From Rhodococcus zopfii NBRC 100606 = JCM 9919 (GTDB lineage: Bacteria > Actinomycetota > Actinomycetes > Mycobacteriales > Mycobacteriaceae), in the NCBI RefSeq assembly GCF_001895025.1, contig NZ_BCXI01000007.1, forward strand, positions 171,022 through 235,021: a DNA stretch of 64,000 bases. The letters are read 5' to 3'. Below are positions 17,775-26,661 of the stretch, piece by piece. Each line of letters opens with the position of its first letter. Position 1 is the stretch's first letter. The notes beneath the pieces are model-generated. The model was given only the letters and a program-made list of their open reading frames with translations. It made no database searches and had not been told where the DNA came from. The translations under genes and the position numbers were made by a program.

Positions 17775-19418
17775 ATGGACGCAGACGTGATCGTGGTGGG
17801 GGCGGGTCTCGCAGGGCTGGTGGCGACCGGTGAGCTGATCGACGCCGGGCGCAAGGTGATCCTGGTGGATCAAGAGAATTCGAACAACATTGGCGGGCAA
17901 GCATTCTGGTCGTTCGGAGGGCTCTTCTTCGTCGACAGTCCCGAACAGCGTCGCATGGGCATCAAGGACTCCTACGACCTCGCGCTGCAGGACTGGATGG
18001 GTACCGCCGGTTTCGACCGCGACATCGAGGACCGCTGGCCGCGCCGCTGGGCGCAGGCGTACGTCGAGTTCGCGGCGGGGGAGAAGCACGCCTGGCTTGC
18101 ACAGCGTGGTTTGAAGATCTTCCCGATGGTCAACTGGGCCGAACGCGGCGGCTACGACGCCGGCGGGCACGGCAACTCGGTACCGCGATTCCACATCACG
18201 TGGGGCACCGGCCCCGGACTCGTCGAGATCTTCGCCCGCAAGGTGCTCGCCGCCGCCGAACGCGGGGTCGTCACCCTCCGATACCGGCACCAGGTCGACG
18301 AGCTGATCGTCACCGGCGGCGCGGTCACCGGGGTACGCGGCACCGTCCTCGAACCGACCGATGCCGCGCGCGGCGTGAAGTCGTCCCGCACCGCCGTCGG
18401 CGACTTCGAATTCACCGCGGGCGCCGTGATCATCACGTCCGGTGGCATCGGCGGCAACTACGACCTGGTGAAGAAGAACTGGCCGGCACGGCTCGGCGCC
18501 CCGCCGAAGCACATGCTCACCGGCGTGCCGGCCCACGTCGACGGCCGCATGCTGGAAATCACCGAGAACGCCGGCGGCAACATCGTCAACCGAGACCGCA
18601 TGTGGCACTACACCGAAGGCATCACCAACTACGACCCGGTGTGGCCGAACCACGGCATTCGGATCCTGCCCGGGCCGTCGTCGCTGTGGCTCGACGCCAC
18701 CGGCAAGCGCCTGCCCGTCCCGCTGTTCCCCGGATTCGACACGCTCGGCACCCTCGAACACATCGTCGCCACCGGCTACGACCACACCTGGTTCGTGCTC
18801 GACCAGAAGATCATCGAGAAGGAATTCGGCCTGTCCGGATCCGAACAGAACCCGGACCTGACCGGTCGCGACATCAAACTGCTGCTGCAGCGCGTCAGAT
18901 CCGGTGCTCCCGGCCCGGTCGAGGCGTTCAAACAGCGCGGCGTCGACTTCGTCGTGCGCGACAATCTCGCCGACCTCGTCGCCGGCATGAACGAACTGAC
19001 CCCGGAAGCCCCGCTCGACTACGCGACGGTCCGGTCGGTGGTCGAGGCCCGCGACCGCGAGATCGCCAACAAGTACACCAAGGACCTGCAGGTCGCGGCG
19101 ATGCGCGCGGCACGCGCCTATCTTCCCGACAGGATCGCGCGGATCGCGTCGCCGCACCGCATCCTCGATCCGAAGGCCGGGCCGCTCATCGCGGTGAAAC
19201 TGCACCTGCTCACCCGCAAGACCCTCGGCGGTCTCGAAACCGACCTGTCGTCGCGGGTGCTGCGATCCGACGGCACGGTGTTCGACGGCCTGTTCGCCGC
19301 CGGGGAGGTCGCGGGGTTCGGCGGCGGGGGTGTCCACGGCTACCGCTCGCTCGAAGGCACCTTCCTCGGCGGCTGCATCTTCTCCGGCCGCGCCGCGGGA
19401 CGGGCCGCGGCCCGCTGA
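17775..19418 (+). CDS. FAD-binding dehydrogenase, fumarate reductase/KstD superfamily
   Basis: 547 residues. The N-terminal dinucleotide motif DVIVVGAGLAGLVATGELIDAG is followed by NIGGQAFWSFGGLFF and a C-terminal FAD region (GGGGVHGYRSLEGTFLGGCIFSG). It belongs to the flavoprotein family of fumarate reductases and 3-ketosteroid delta1-dehydrogenases and aligns by position with Rv0785, usually annotated as a KsdD-like dehydrogenase. True KstD enzymes need particular Tyr residues that I could not confirm, so steroid activity should not be assumed. ATG 17775 has TAGTGT 8 nt upstream and no Shine-Dalgarno sequence, so the transcript is probably leaderless. Confidence 0.85.
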   Translation: MDADVIVVGAGLAGLVATGELIDAGRKVILVDQENSNNIGGQAFWSFGGLFFVDSPEQRRMGIKDSYDLALQDWMGTAGFDRDIEDRWPRRWAQAYVEFAAGEKHAWLAQRGLKIFPMVNWAERGGYDAGGHGNSVPRFHITWGTGPGLVEIFARKVLAAAERGVVTLRYRHQVDELIVTGGAVTGVRGTVLEPTDAARGVKSSRTAVGDFEFTAGAVIITSGGIGGNYDLVKKNWPARLGAPPKHMLTGVPAHVDGRMLEITENAGGNIVNRDRMWHYTEGITNYDPVWPNHGIRILPGPSSLWLDATGKRLPVPLFPGFDTLGTLEHIVATGYDHTWFVLDQKIIEKEFGLSGSEQNPDLTGRDIKLLLQRVRSGAPGPVEAFKQRGVDFVVRDNLADLVAGMNELTPEAPLDYATVRSVVEARDREIANKYTKDLQVAAMRAARAYLPDRIARIASPHRILDPKAGPLIAVKLHLLTRKTLGGLETDLSSRVLRSDGTVFDGLFAAGEVAGFGGGGVHGYRSLEGTFLGGCIFSGRAAGRAAAR

Positions 19419-19433
19419 CACGAGTCGGAGCCG

Positions 19434-19550
19434 TCACCCGGAGCGGCGTACCGATCCGGGTGACTCCCCGGTGACCCGTTTGAACGCCCGCGCGAATCCG
19501 GCCTCCGACTCGTACCCGGATCTCGACGCCAGTTCCGCGACCGGCGCCCG
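19434..19550 (-). pseudogene. AraC-family regulator remnant (C-terminal HTH only)
   Basis: The last ~38 codons before a stop at 19434 read PVAELASRSGYESEAGFARA followed by FKRVTGESPGSVRRSG. This is the second helix-turn-helix and tail of an AraC-family protein. Nothing upstream continues the domain: the frame runs into nonsense where the MBL hydrolase gene ends (stop at 19553). A deletion seems to have removed the rest of the gene, perhaps with the hydrolase joined to its tail. Confidence 0.7.
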
Positions 19551-19552
19551 AC

Positions 19553-20197
19553 TCAGACCTCGGTGTCGGATTCCTGGGCCAGAACACGGAATTCCGTTCC
19601 GTCCGGTGCCATCTCGCTGTAGCGCCCGTAGAAGATGCCGTTGGCCTGCTCGGCGATGATGGCCTGGTGGATCGGGACCGCGACCCGCGGGTTCACCGCA
19701 CGCAGGTAGTCCACCGCCTCCCAGATCTTCAGCCACGGCGCCGCGGACGGGAGCGCGAGCACGTCGATGCGCTCGTGCGGGATGTACAGAGAATCGCCGG
19801 GATGCAGAAGCCGGGACGGGTTCTCGTCGTCGCCGAGCAGGAACGCGGTGTTGTCGATGACCGGCAGATCCGGGTGGATGACGGCGTGCCGGCCGCCGGT
19901 GCCGCGCACCGTCAGCTCGCCGATCTCGAACGTGTCGCCCGGGCGCACCGCGGTCCAGTCGCCGGCGAGCAGGTCCGCGGACTGCGGATCGGAGAACAGC
20001 TTCGCGTCGGGGTTCGCGTCGAGCAGGGCGGGCAGGCGCGCAGCGTCGGCGTGGTCGGGATGCTGATGCGTGACCAGGATCGCGTCGAGTCCGGTGATGC
20101 CCTCGAAGCCGTGCGAGAAGTTGCCCGGGTCGAACAGGATCTTTGCGCCGCGATGTTCGACGAGCAGGCAGGAGTGTCCGAAGTGGGTCAGTCGCAT
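19553..20197 (-). CDS. metallo-beta-lactamase-fold hydrolase (UlaG/YtnP-like)
   Basis: About 214 residues. The metal-binding motif is VTHQHPDHAD (residues ~50-59), with an early FGHSC and DPG typical of the L-ascorbate-6-phosphate lactonase-like branch, followed by GGRHAVIHPDLP and a final VPIHQAII. Its position corresponds to Rv0786c. Family members hydrolyse phosphoesters or lactones; the substrate is unknown. The start is ATG 20197. GTG 20215 in frame is possible, but the GGGAG then falls within the coding part. Downstream, 3 bp away, is the AraC remnant. Confidence 0.82.
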   Translation of the reverse strand: MRLTHFGHSCLLVEHRGAKILFDPGNFSHGFEGITGLDAILVTHQHPDHADAARLPALLDANPDAKLFSDPQSADLLAGDWTAVRPGDTFEIGELTVRGTGGRHAVIHPDLPVIDNTAFLLGDDENPSRLLHPGDSLYIPHERIDVLALPSAAPWLKIWEAVDYLRAVNPRVAVPIHQAIIAEQANGIFYGRYSEMAPDGTEFRVLAQESDTEV

Positions 20198-20228
20198 GGC
20201 CCCAGTATCTCCCACCTGCCCGCCGAAT

Positions 20229-22466
20229 CTAGCGCGGTGAGAAGCGGCGCAACCGCAGGCTGTTGCTCACCACGAACACCGAACTGAACGCCATCGCCGC
20301 GCCCGCGATCAGCGGATTGAGCAGCCCGAGCGCGGCCAGCGGCAATGCCGCGACGTTGTAGGCGAACGCCCAGAACAGGTTTCCCTTGATGGTGCCCAGG
20401 GTGGCGCGGGCCAGCCGGATCGCGTCGGGTGCCGATGTCAGGTCGCCGCGTACCAAGGTCAGATCGGATGCTTCGATCGCGACATCGGTGCCGGTGCCCA
20501 TCGCCAGTCCCAGATCCGCCTGTGCGAGTGCCGCGGCGTCGTTGACCCCGTCGCCGACCATCGCGACGACCCGGCCGTCCCGCTGCAGCCGCTCGATCGC
20601 CGCGACCTTGTCGCCGGGCAGCACCTCCGCGATCACGTCGTCGATGCCGACCTGCGCGGCGACCGACTCGGCGGCGCGACGGTTGTCGCCGGTGAGCAGC
20701 ACCGGGTGCAGGCCGAGTTCGCGCAGTTCGGCGACCGCGTCCGCGGAGGTGTCCTTGATCGTGTCGGAGACGACCACGACGGCACGGATCGTCCCGTCCC
20801 ACGCGACCCACACCGGCGTGCGGCCCGCAGCCTCGGCATCGTCCACGGCCCGGCGCAGCGACTCGGGTGCCGTCAGCGACCAGTCGTCGCGCAGCCAGGA
20901 CAGTCGCCCGGTCAGCACGGCATGACCGTCGACGATCCCGGAAACCCCGCGACCCCCGTGGTTCTCGAAGCTCTCGACGTCGGACAGGGCGCCGGCACGC
21001 TCGGCGACGGCCCGCGCGATCGGATGCTCGGAGGCGTGCTCGAGCGATCCGGCCAGATGCAGTGCCACGGTTGCGGATTCGCCGTCGGCCACGTGTACGG
21101 ATTCGACGCTCATGCGCCCGGTCGTGACGGTTCCGGTCTTGTCGAGCACGATCGTGTCGACGCGCCGCGTCGATTCGAGGATCTGCGGTCCCTTGATGAG
21201 GATGCCGAGCTGGGCGCCGCGTCCGGTGCCGACGAGCAGCGCGGTCGGCGTCGCAAGGCCGAGCGCGCACGGGCACGCGATGATCAACACGGCGACGGCT
21301 GCGGTAAAGGCCGAGGCGACGGGATCGTCGGTGAACAACAACCAGCCGGCGAGGGTGAGCAGGGACAGGCCGATCACGATCGGTACGAACACCGCCGATA
21401 CCCGGTCGGCGAGACGCTGCACCTCGGCCTTGCCGTTCTGCGCGTCGGTGACGAGCCGCGCCATCTGCGCGAGCTGGGTGTCCGCACCGACCCGGGTCGC
21501 GCGGACCTCGAGCCGCCCACCGGCGTTGACGGTCGCGCCGACGACACTGTCGCCGGGGGCGACCTCCACCGGGACGGATTCGCCCGTGAGCATCGATGCG
21601 TCGACCGCCGAGGTGCCGGACGTGACGACACCGTCGGTCGCGATCTTCTCGCCGGGCCGCACCACGAACACGTCGCCGACCGCGAGCTGCCCGATCGGAA
21701 TGCGGGTCTCGGTACCGTTCCGCAGCACGGCGACGTCCTTGGCGCCCATGTCCAGCAGGGCCCGCAGCGCCGCGCCGGACTGCCGCTTGGCGCGGGCCTC
21801 GAAGTAGCGTCCGGCGAGGATGAACGTCGTGACCGCCGCCGCGACCTCCAGATAGATGTGCGTCCCGCCGTCGCCGGACGGGAACAGGTCGAAGGCCATG
21901 CGCATGCCGGGCATGCCGGCATGGGTGAACAGCAGCGCCCACAGCGACCACAGGTAGGCGGCGACGACACCGACCGAGATGAGGGTGTCCATCGTGGCCG
22001 CGCCGTGACGGAGGTTGGTCCACGCGGCGCGGTGGAACGGCAACGCACCCCACACCACGACCGGGGAGGCGAGCGTCAGGGCGATCCATTGCCAGTTGTC
22101 GAACTGCAGCGCCGGAATCATCGACAGCAGCACGACCGGGACGGTGAGCGTCGTGGACACGATCAGCCGCTGCCGCCACGCCGCCGCCTCGTCGGGTTCG
22201 GCGCTCTCGGCTGCCTGCTCGGTCCCGGCGGGTGTCGGCGGTGGAGGCAGTGTGGCGCTGTATCCGGTGGCCTCCACGGTCGCGACGAGGTCCTCCGGCG
22301 CGACCTCTGCGGTGTAGCTGACCTTCGCGGTTTCGGTCGCGTAGTTGACGGTCGCGGTGACGCCGTCCATCCGGTTGAGCTTCTTCTCGATGCGGGCCGC
22401 GCAGGACGCGCAGGTCATGCCGCCGATCGAAAGTTCGACGTCGTGCAGGGTGTCGCCGGTGGTCAT
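20229..22466 (-). CDS. copA: copper-translocating P1B-type ATPase
   Basis: About 745 residues. One N-terminal heavy-metal domain has [15 protein letters not shown] (metal-binding CxxC). The transmembrane metal site CPC lies near residue 395 ([17 protein letters not shown]). Other P-type ATPase motifs are DKTGTVTTG (phosphorylated Asp), the HP of [13 protein letters not shown] and [15 protein letters not shown] with one HMA domain fits Cu(I) export (CopA/CtpV type). ATG 22466 has AGGAG 8 nt upstream; GTG 22490 is possible. A CsoR-type palindrome lies about 33 bp upstream. M. tuberculosis has no such gene at this place, so it is an insertion beside purS. Confidence 0.95.
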   Translation of the reverse strand: MTTGDTLHDVELSIGGMTCASCAARIEKKLNRMDGVTATVNYATETAKVSYTAEVAPEDLVATVEATGYSATLPPPPTPAGTEQAAESAEPDEAAAWRQRLIVSTTLTVPVVLLSMIPALQFDNWQWIALTLASPVVVWGALPFHRAAWTNLRHGAATMDTLISVGVVAAYLWSLWALLFTHAGMPGMRMAFDLFPSGDGGTHIYLEVAAAVTTFILAGRYFEARAKRQSGAALRALLDMGAKDVAVLRNGTETRIPIGQLAVGDVFVVRPGEKIATDGVVTSGTSAVDASMLTGESVPVEVAPGDSVVGATVNAGGRLEVRATRVGADTQLAQMARLVTDAQNGKAEVQRLADRVSAVFVPIVIGLSLLTLAGWLLFTDDPVASAFTAAVAVLIIACPCALGLATPTALLVGTGRGAQLGILIKGPQILESTRRVDTIVLDKTGTVTTGRMSVESVHVADGESATVALHLAGSLEHASEHPIARAVAERAGALSDVESFENHGGRGVSGIVDGHAVLTGRLSWLRDDWSLTAPESLRRAVDDAEAAGRTPVWVAWDGTIRAVVVVSDTIKDTSADAVAELRELGLHPVLLTGDNRRAAESVAAQVGIDDVIAEVLPGDKVAAIERLQRDGRVVAMVGDGVNDAAALAQADLGLAMGTGTDVAIEASDLTLVRGDLTSAPDAIRLARATLGTIKGNLFWAFAYNVAALPLAALGLLNPLIAGAAMAFSSVFVVSNSLRLRRFSPR

Positions 22467-22498
22467 CTGGATGCTCCTAGGTGTGGACACCCCTCCTT

Positions 22499-22517
22499 TA
22501 TACCCCCTAGGGGTATA
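22499..22517. promoter_or_regulatory. CsoR-type copper operator
   Basis: TATACCCCCTAGGGGTATA, with arms ATACCCC and GGGGTAT, resembles the TACCCCCTAGGGGGTA-type sites bound by copper-sensing CsoR repressors. It lies between copA and the start region of purS. No csoR gene is present in this window. Confidence 0.7.
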
Positions 22518-22624
22518 ACTGTGAAGTCCGTCGACCGGTGCCCGGTGTTTGCGGCTCTCCCGGTAAACTGCTGTTCGTCCGGTGTCCGTCCCCGGACGCC
22601 AGCACTACTACCGAGGAGCAGCAC

Positions 22625-22870
22625 GTGGCTCGTGTCGTCGTCGAAGTCATGCCCAAGGCCGAGATTCTCGATCCCCAGGGCCAGGCCATTGTCGGGGCGC
22701 TGTCGCGGCTGGGTTTCCCGGGCGTGTCCGACGTCCGCCAGGGGAAGCGCTTCGAGCTCGAGATCGACGGCAGTGTCGACGACGCCGAGCTCGAGAAGAT
22801 CGCGGAGGGCCTGCTCGCCAACACCGTGATCGAGGACTGGACGGTGCGCCGGATCGACGGTGAAGCATGA
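22625..22870 (+). CDS. purS: phosphoribosylformylglycinamidine synthase subunit PurS
   Basis: 81 residues. The family pattern is complete: [42 protein letters not shown], and the final [13 protein letters not shown]. PurS is the small subunit that joins PurL and PurQ in the three-part FGAM synthase. GTG 22625 follows AGGAGCAGCAC. The end overlaps purQ by ATGA. purL itself lies about 4.5 kb downstream, as in mycobacteria. Confidence 0.97.
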   Translation: MARVVVEVMPKAEILDPQGQAIVGALSRLGFPGVSDVRQGKRFELEIDGSVDDAELEKIAEGLLANTVIEDWTVRRIDGEA

Positions 22871-23541
22871 GCCGCATCGGAGTCATCACCTTCCCGGGCA
22901 CGCTCGACGACGTCGACGCGGCCCGCGCGGTCAAGCTCGCCGGCGGTGAGGCCGTGAGCCTGTGGCACGGCGACGCCGACCTCAAGGGCGTCGACGCGGT
23001 CATCGTGCCCGGCGGCTTCTCCTATGGCGACTACCTGCGGTGCGGCGCCATCGCGCGCTTCGCGCCCGTGATGGGCAAGGTCGTCGAGGCAGCCAAGGGC
23101 GGCATGCCGGTCCTCGGTATCTGCAACGGCTTCCAGGTGCTCTGCGAGGCGGGCCTGCTACCCGGCGCGCTCACCCGCAACGAGGGCCTGCACTTCATCT
23201 GCCGTGACCAGTGGCTGAAGGTCGAGTCGAACTCGACGGCGTGGACCTCCCGTTACGAGACCGGCGCCGAGATCCTCGTTCCCCTCAAGTCCGGGGAAGG
23301 TCGCTATCAGGCGTCGCAGGAGGTTCTCGACGAGCTCGAGGGCGAGGGTCGCGTCGTGTTCCGCTACGCCGGCGAGAACCCGAACGGTTCGCAGCGTGGC
23401 ATCGCCGGCATCGCGTCGGCGAACGGTCGGGTCGTCGGCCTGATGCCGCACCCCGAGCACGCCACCGAGCCGCTCACCGGCCCGAGCGACGACGGTCTCG
23501 GCATGTTCTACAGCGTTCTGGACGCGGTCGTCTCGGCCTGA
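22867..23541 (+). CDS. purQ: phosphoribosylformylglycinamidine synthase subunit PurQ
   Basis: 224 residues, class I glutamine amidotransferase that supplies ammonia to PurL. The nucleophile is in [14 protein letters not shown] (Cys ~86) and the His-x-Glu pair in [11 protein letters not shown] near residue 197. The start ATG overlaps the purS stop (ATGA). A long hairpin follows within 20 nt of the stop. Confidence 0.98.
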   Translation: MSRIGVITFPGTLDDVDAARAVKLAGGEAVSLWHGDADLKGVDAVIVPGGFSYGDYLRCGAIARFAPVMGKVVEAAKGGMPVLGICNGFQVLCEAGLLPGALTRNEGLHFICRDQWLKVESNSTAWTSRYETGAEILVPLKSGEGRYQASQEVLDELEGEGRVVFRYAGENPNGSQRGIAGIASANGRVVGLMPHPEHATEPLTGPSDDGLGMFYSVLDAVVSA

Positions 23542-23557
23542 CCGACCCCGCGTCCCT

Positions 23558-23608
23558 CGGGTGATGGGTGCCTTCTCCGGCCCGGCCGGAGAAGGTTCCC
23601 ATCATCGT
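23558..23608 (+). terminator. hairpin after purQ, GGGTGATGGG family
   Basis: Inner perfect stem 23571-23582 with 23584-23595 (ccttctccggcc/ggccggagaagg); an outer stem gatggg/cccatc continues it after a small internal loop. The outer sequence CGGGTGATGGG matches the hairpin at 9387. Confidence 0.6.
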
Positions 23609-23609
23609 T

Positions 23610-23626
23610 CGAGAATCGTATTCTCG
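23610..23626. promoter_or_regulatory. palindromic operator before the NTF2-like gene
   Basis: CGAGAATCGTATTCTCG has perfect 7-bp arms and a 3-bp spacer. It overlaps TATTCT, the likely -10 element, and ends one base before the start region. Size and symmetry fit a TetR-type repressor, which I cannot identify. Confidence 0.55.
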
Positions 23627-23627
23627 C

Positions 23628-24080
23628 ATGATGGATGTGCAAGCTGTTCACGACAAGCTCGAAGCTGTTCACGACAAGCTCGAGATCGGGGAGTTGCTCT
23701 ACCGATACGCGCGGTCCGTCGACACGAAGGACTGGGAGGCACTCGCCTCGGTCTTCACCGACGACGCGCACCTCGACTACAGCTCCGTCGGATATCCGCC
23801 GGGCTCGCGCGACGAGGTCGTCGCGATCCTGTCCCGCGCGGTCGACGCGGTGCCCATGACGCAGCACTTCATCAGCAATATCCAGATCCGGCTCGACGGC
23901 GACCGGGCCGACGTGACCGCGATGTTCTACAACCCCATGCAGTTGCCCGGCATGGACGCGCTGTCGTTCTGTGGCGGCAACTACCACCATCGGGTCGTGC
24001 GTACCGCCGACGGGTGGAAGAGCGAGCACCTGGTCGAGGAGAATCTCTGGTTCGTCAATCCGCCGGCCCGCCGGAAGTAG
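23628..24080 (+). CDS. NTF2/SnoaL-like protein
   Basis: 150 residues of the nuclear-transport-factor-2-like fold (IGELLYRYARSVDTKDWEALASVFTDDAHLDY is the usual N-terminal signature; PMTQHFISNIQIRLDGDRADV and a final WKSEHLVEENLWF follow). Family members are small isomerases, dehydratases or ligand binders; many sit with steroid or aromatic catabolism genes. Residues ~5-18 are a perfect repeat, AVHDKLEAVHDKLE, produced by a tandem 21-bp DNA duplication. The start is ATG 23628 or 23631. With TATTCT as the -10 element, the second would be leaderless. A palindrome over the promoter suggests dedicated control. Confidence 0.75.
   Translation: MMDVQAVHDKLEAVHDKLEIGELLYRYARSVDTKDWEALASVFTDDAHLDYSSVGYPPGSRDEVVAILSRAVDAVPMTQHFISNIQIRLDGDRADVTAMFYNPMQLPGMDALSFCGGNYHHRVVRTADGWKSEHLVEENLWFVNPPARRK
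23641..23682 (+). repeat. perfect 21-bp tandem duplication inside the NTF2-like gene
   Basis: Two identical copies (23641-23661 and 23662-23682) of aagctgttcacgacaagctc plus g. The duplication is in frame and adds one heptad to the N-terminal helix. Confidence 0.9.
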
Positions 24081-24098
24081 ACCCCCGACGCGAACGAA

Positions 24099-24133
24099 GG
24101 GCGTCGCCGCGGTCCCGAACAGCGGCGACGCCC
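24099..24133 (+). terminator. hairpin terminator
   Basis: Perfect 12-bp arms 24099-24110 and 24122-24133 about 19 nt after the NTF2-like stop. The rest of the 267-nt gap to the next gene shows no further structure. Confidence 0.65.
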
Positions 24134-24347
24134 CTCGTCCTGCAATGTCCGGGGATCGACCCCCCGATCGGGCCCCGGACAGATACCGGAATCCTCCCCA
24201 TGGCGCGGTACCGATGAATATTCTGCCCGGGTTACCCCGCTGATTTCGTGAGTAGGACTACGCATCTTTCCCAGGTGTTTCTCTCCTGACCGCCCAGGGA
24301 CCCAAGACGCGCAGGAAGGTGTCGGTGGGCTCCGTTAGCGTCACCCT

Positions 24348-24698
24348 ATGGCACTGAGTATCGGCATGATCACATTCGACAGCGCGAATCCCGGACCGCT
24401 CGCCACCTGGTGGGCCGAGCTGACGGGCGGTCGCATCGAGCAGGACAACGGCGGATACTTCTACATCGTCGCTCTGCCCGACTCGGCGCAGAAGCTCGGC
24501 TTCCAGGCCGTATCCGACCCCACGCCGGGCAAGAACCGCGTCCACCTCGACCTCAATACCGAACACCTCGACAGCGAGGTGAAACGGCTCGTCGCCGCCG
24601 GAGCGACCGAGGTGCATCGGCAGGAACTCGACGACTTCAGCTGGGTCACCCTGGCAGATCCCGACGGAAACCTGTTCTGTGTGGCATCCGGTCACTGA
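24348..24698 (+). CDS. VOC (glyoxalase/bleomycin-resistance fold) protein
   Basis: 116 residues. The opening LSIGMITFDSANPGPLATWWAELTGG and the close WVTLADPDGNLFCVASGH are typical of vicinal-oxygen-chelate proteins. The fold requires two beta-alpha-beta-beta-beta units, which 116 residues accommodate. Members can be lyases, dioxygenases or drug binders; no activity can be assigned. ATG 24348 is preceded by TAGCGT with a 6-nt gap and has no Shine-Dalgarno sequence, so it is probably leaderless. Confidence 0.8.
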   Translation: MALSIGMITFDSANPGPLATWWAELTGGRIEQDNGGYFYIVALPDSAQKLGFQAVSDPTPGKNRVHLDLNTEHLDSEVKRLVAAGATEVHRQELDDFSWVTLADPDGNLFCVASGH

Positions 24699-24789
24699 CG
24701 CTGCATCCGGTCACTGACCCGGCGGTATGCGGCGGGTTGCACCCGGTGCGTGTGGTGTGGATTCACAGTGGTGGTGCGAGGATGCAGGA

Positions 24790-26100
24790 ATGGCTTCTCT
24801 CACCCGCGCCGACGCCCAGGGGCTGTGCAACTTCGTCGACCTGTCACCGTCACCGTTCCACGTGTGCGCGACCGTCGCGGCCATGCTCGCCGACGCCGAG
24901 TTCGACGAACTGGTCGAGACGCAGCCCTGGCCGACCGAGCCCGGCCGGTACTACGTGATCCGCGGCGGCTCGCTCATCGCGTGGAGCACCGAGGGCGAGG
25001 GCACGGCGGACGCGTCCGGCACCGCCCGGCCGTTCCGGATCGTCGGCGGGCACACCGACAGCCCCAACCTCCGGGTCAAGCAGCACCCGGACCTGGTATC
25101 GGCCGGCTGGCGGACCGTCGGCCTCGAACCGTACGGCGGGGTGTTGCTGAACTCGTGGCTGGATCGCGACCTCGGCGTCTCCGGCCGGTTGACGGTGCGC
25201 AGCGGCGCGACCGCCGAGGACGTGCTCGTGCACGTCGACAGCCCGATCCTGCGGGTTCCGCAGCTTGCGATCCACCTGTCGGAGGACCGCAAGGGCGTGC
25301 AGCTCGATCCGCAGCGTCACGTCAACGCCGTCTGGGGAGTGGGCACCGAACCGCGGTCGTTCATCGGCTATCTCGCCGACCAGGCCGGGGTGGCCGCAGA
25401 TGCGGTGCTCGGCTGGGAGCTCATGACCCACGATCTGGCGCCGAGTTCGCTGATCGGGGTGGACGGCGACCTGGTCAGCGCGCCGCGCCTCGACAATCAG
25501 GGCACCTGCTACGCGGGGGTGCACGCGTTGCTCGCCGCGACCGAGCAGGTCGCAGCGAATCCGGGCCCGGCGCCGATGCTCGTGCTGTTCGACCACGAGG
25601 AGGTCGGCAGCATGTCGGACCGCGGGGCGTTCTCCGACCTGCTGAACACGGTGCTCGAGCGGATCGTGCTCGCGCGCGGCGGCGGACGCGAGGAATTCCT
25701 GCGCACCCTGGCCGGTTCGATCGTCGCGTCCGGCGACATGGCGCACGCGACGCACCCGAACTACCCGGAGCGACACGAGCCCGCGCACCGGATCGAGGTG
25801 AACGGCGGACCCGTGCTCAAGGTCAACCAGAACCTGCGGTACGCGACGGATGCGGCCGGTGCCGCGGCGTTCGCCCTGGCGTGTGATCAGGCCGGGGTGC
25901 GGCTGCAGCGTTACGTGCACCGCGCCGATCTGCCGTGCGGGTCGACGATCGGCCCGATCACCGCGTCCCGCACGGGCCTCACCACGGTCGACGTGGGCGC
26001 CCCGCAGCTCGCGATGCACTCGGCTCGCGAGCTGATGGGCGCCGCCGATGTGGTGTCCTACGCGGATGCGCTGGCGGCGTTCCTGACACCGGCGGCCTAG
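24790..26100 (+). CDS. pepC: M18 family aminopeptidase
   Basis: 436 residues, homologous in position and sequence to Rv0800 (PepC/ApeB). Zinc-site motifs are [16 protein letters not shown] (His, Asp), [39 protein letters not shown] and a final [12 protein letters not shown]. The M18 enzymes are dodecameric cytoplasmic aminopeptidases, usually acting on acidic N-termini. ATG 24790 was chosen because the family sequence ([14 protein letters not shown]) begins shortly after; an upstream in-frame start at 24727 adds an unrelated stretch. Confidence 0.95.
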   Translation: MASLTRADAQGLCNFVDLSPSPFHVCATVAAMLADAEFDELVETQPWPTEPGRYYVIRGGSLIAWSTEGEGTADASGTARPFRIVGGHTDSPNLRVKQHPDLVSAGWRTVGLEPYGGVLLNSWLDRDLGVSGRLTVRSGATAEDVLVHVDSPILRVPQLAIHLSEDRKGVQLDPQRHVNAVWGVGTEPRSFIGYLADQAGVAADAVLGWELMTHDLAPSSLIGVDGDLVSAPRLDNQGTCYAGVHALLAATEQVAANPGPAPMLVLFDHEEVGSMSDRGAFSDLLNTVLERIVLARGGGREEFLRTLAGSIVASGDMAHATHPNYPERHEPAHRIEVNGGPVLKVNQNLRYATDAAGAAAFALACDQAGVRLQRYVHRADLPCGSTIGPITASRTGLTTVDVGAPQLAMHSARELMGAADVVSYADALAAFLTPAA

Positions 26101-26107
26101 CGTCTCT

Positions 26108-26136
26108 CGGACCGATCGATCCGGTCGATCGGTCCG
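26108..26136. terminator. convergent hairpin terminator
   Basis: Perfect 12-bp arms 26108-26119 and 26125-26136 with a TCCGG loop, between pepC and the convergent DoxX gene. Confidence 0.7.
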
Positions 26137-26142
26137 GGGTCG

Positions 26143-26565
26143 TCACATTCGGCGGTGGTACGCGACCGCGAGCCGGGCGAGTGCCCCGGCCGCGACCAGC
26201 AGCCCGAAGTCGCGCAACGCGACGTCGTAGTAGCCGGAGTAGGTCAGCAGATTGACGATGATCCCGGCGAGCCACGCGACGACGATCCAGGCTCCGATCC
26301 GGGGTGCGACGGCGACGACGATGCCGGCGGCGATCTCGATGACGCCGACGAGGTACATGGCCTGTTGCGCGATACCGGGCAGGATGCCGTCGATCCACGG
26401 GGCCAGGTAGCCGGGCCAGTCGGTCATCAGGTTGGTGAACTTGTCGAGTCCGAACAGGATCGGCGCGACGGTGAACACCGTGCGCAGTGCGAGGAACGCC
26501 TGGTAGCCGGGGTCGTGCAGATCTCCGCGTGCGGTGGTGGCGATGGGGGATGAGGTGGTGGACAT
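26143..26565 (-). CDS. DoxX-family membrane protein
   Basis: 140 residues with four hydrophobic helices. The segments ILFGLDKFTNLMTDWPGYLAPWIDGI and YLVGVIEIAAGIVVAVAPRIGAWIV are usual for DoxX/DoxD-like quinone-linked membrane proteins. Some mycobacterial DoxX proteins act with superoxide dismutase and a thiol enzyme in detoxification; that role is not shown here. The gene is divergent from a cysteine-containing regulator, and the shared 96-bp gap holds three matching half-sites, so the regulator probably controls it. Confidence 0.85.
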   Translation of the reverse strand: MSTTSSPIATTARGDLHDPGYQAFLALRTVFTVAPILFGLDKFTNLMTDWPGYLAPWIDGILPGIAQQAMYLVGVIEIAAGIVVAVAPRIGAWIVVAWLAGIIVNLLTYSGYYDVALRDFGLLVAAGALARLAVAYHRRM

Positions 26566-26583
26566 GGTGGGTCTCCTCTGTCC

Positions 26584-26617
26584 GATTCTAAAAACTACTA
26601 TTACTGATTTTAGAATC
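26584..26617. promoter_or_regulatory. inverted-repeat operator between doxX and its regulator
   Basis: GATTCTAAAA (26584-26593) and TTTTAGAATC (26608-26617) form a perfect 10-bp inverted repeat with a 14-bp spacer. A third copy with one mismatch, TTTTACAATC, lies at 26647-26656, just before the regulator start at 26662. The region is strikingly AT-rich for this genome. Confidence 0.75.
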
Positions 26618-26661
26618 CGCGGCGAAATTTAGTCAACGGAAATCGGTTTTACAATCGAGGA

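Noticed and set aside
17775..19418. Assignment as a true 3-ketosteroid delta1-dehydrogenase
   Set aside because: Only the FAD-binding ends are clear; active-site tyrosines could not be confirmed, and no steroid genes adjoin it.
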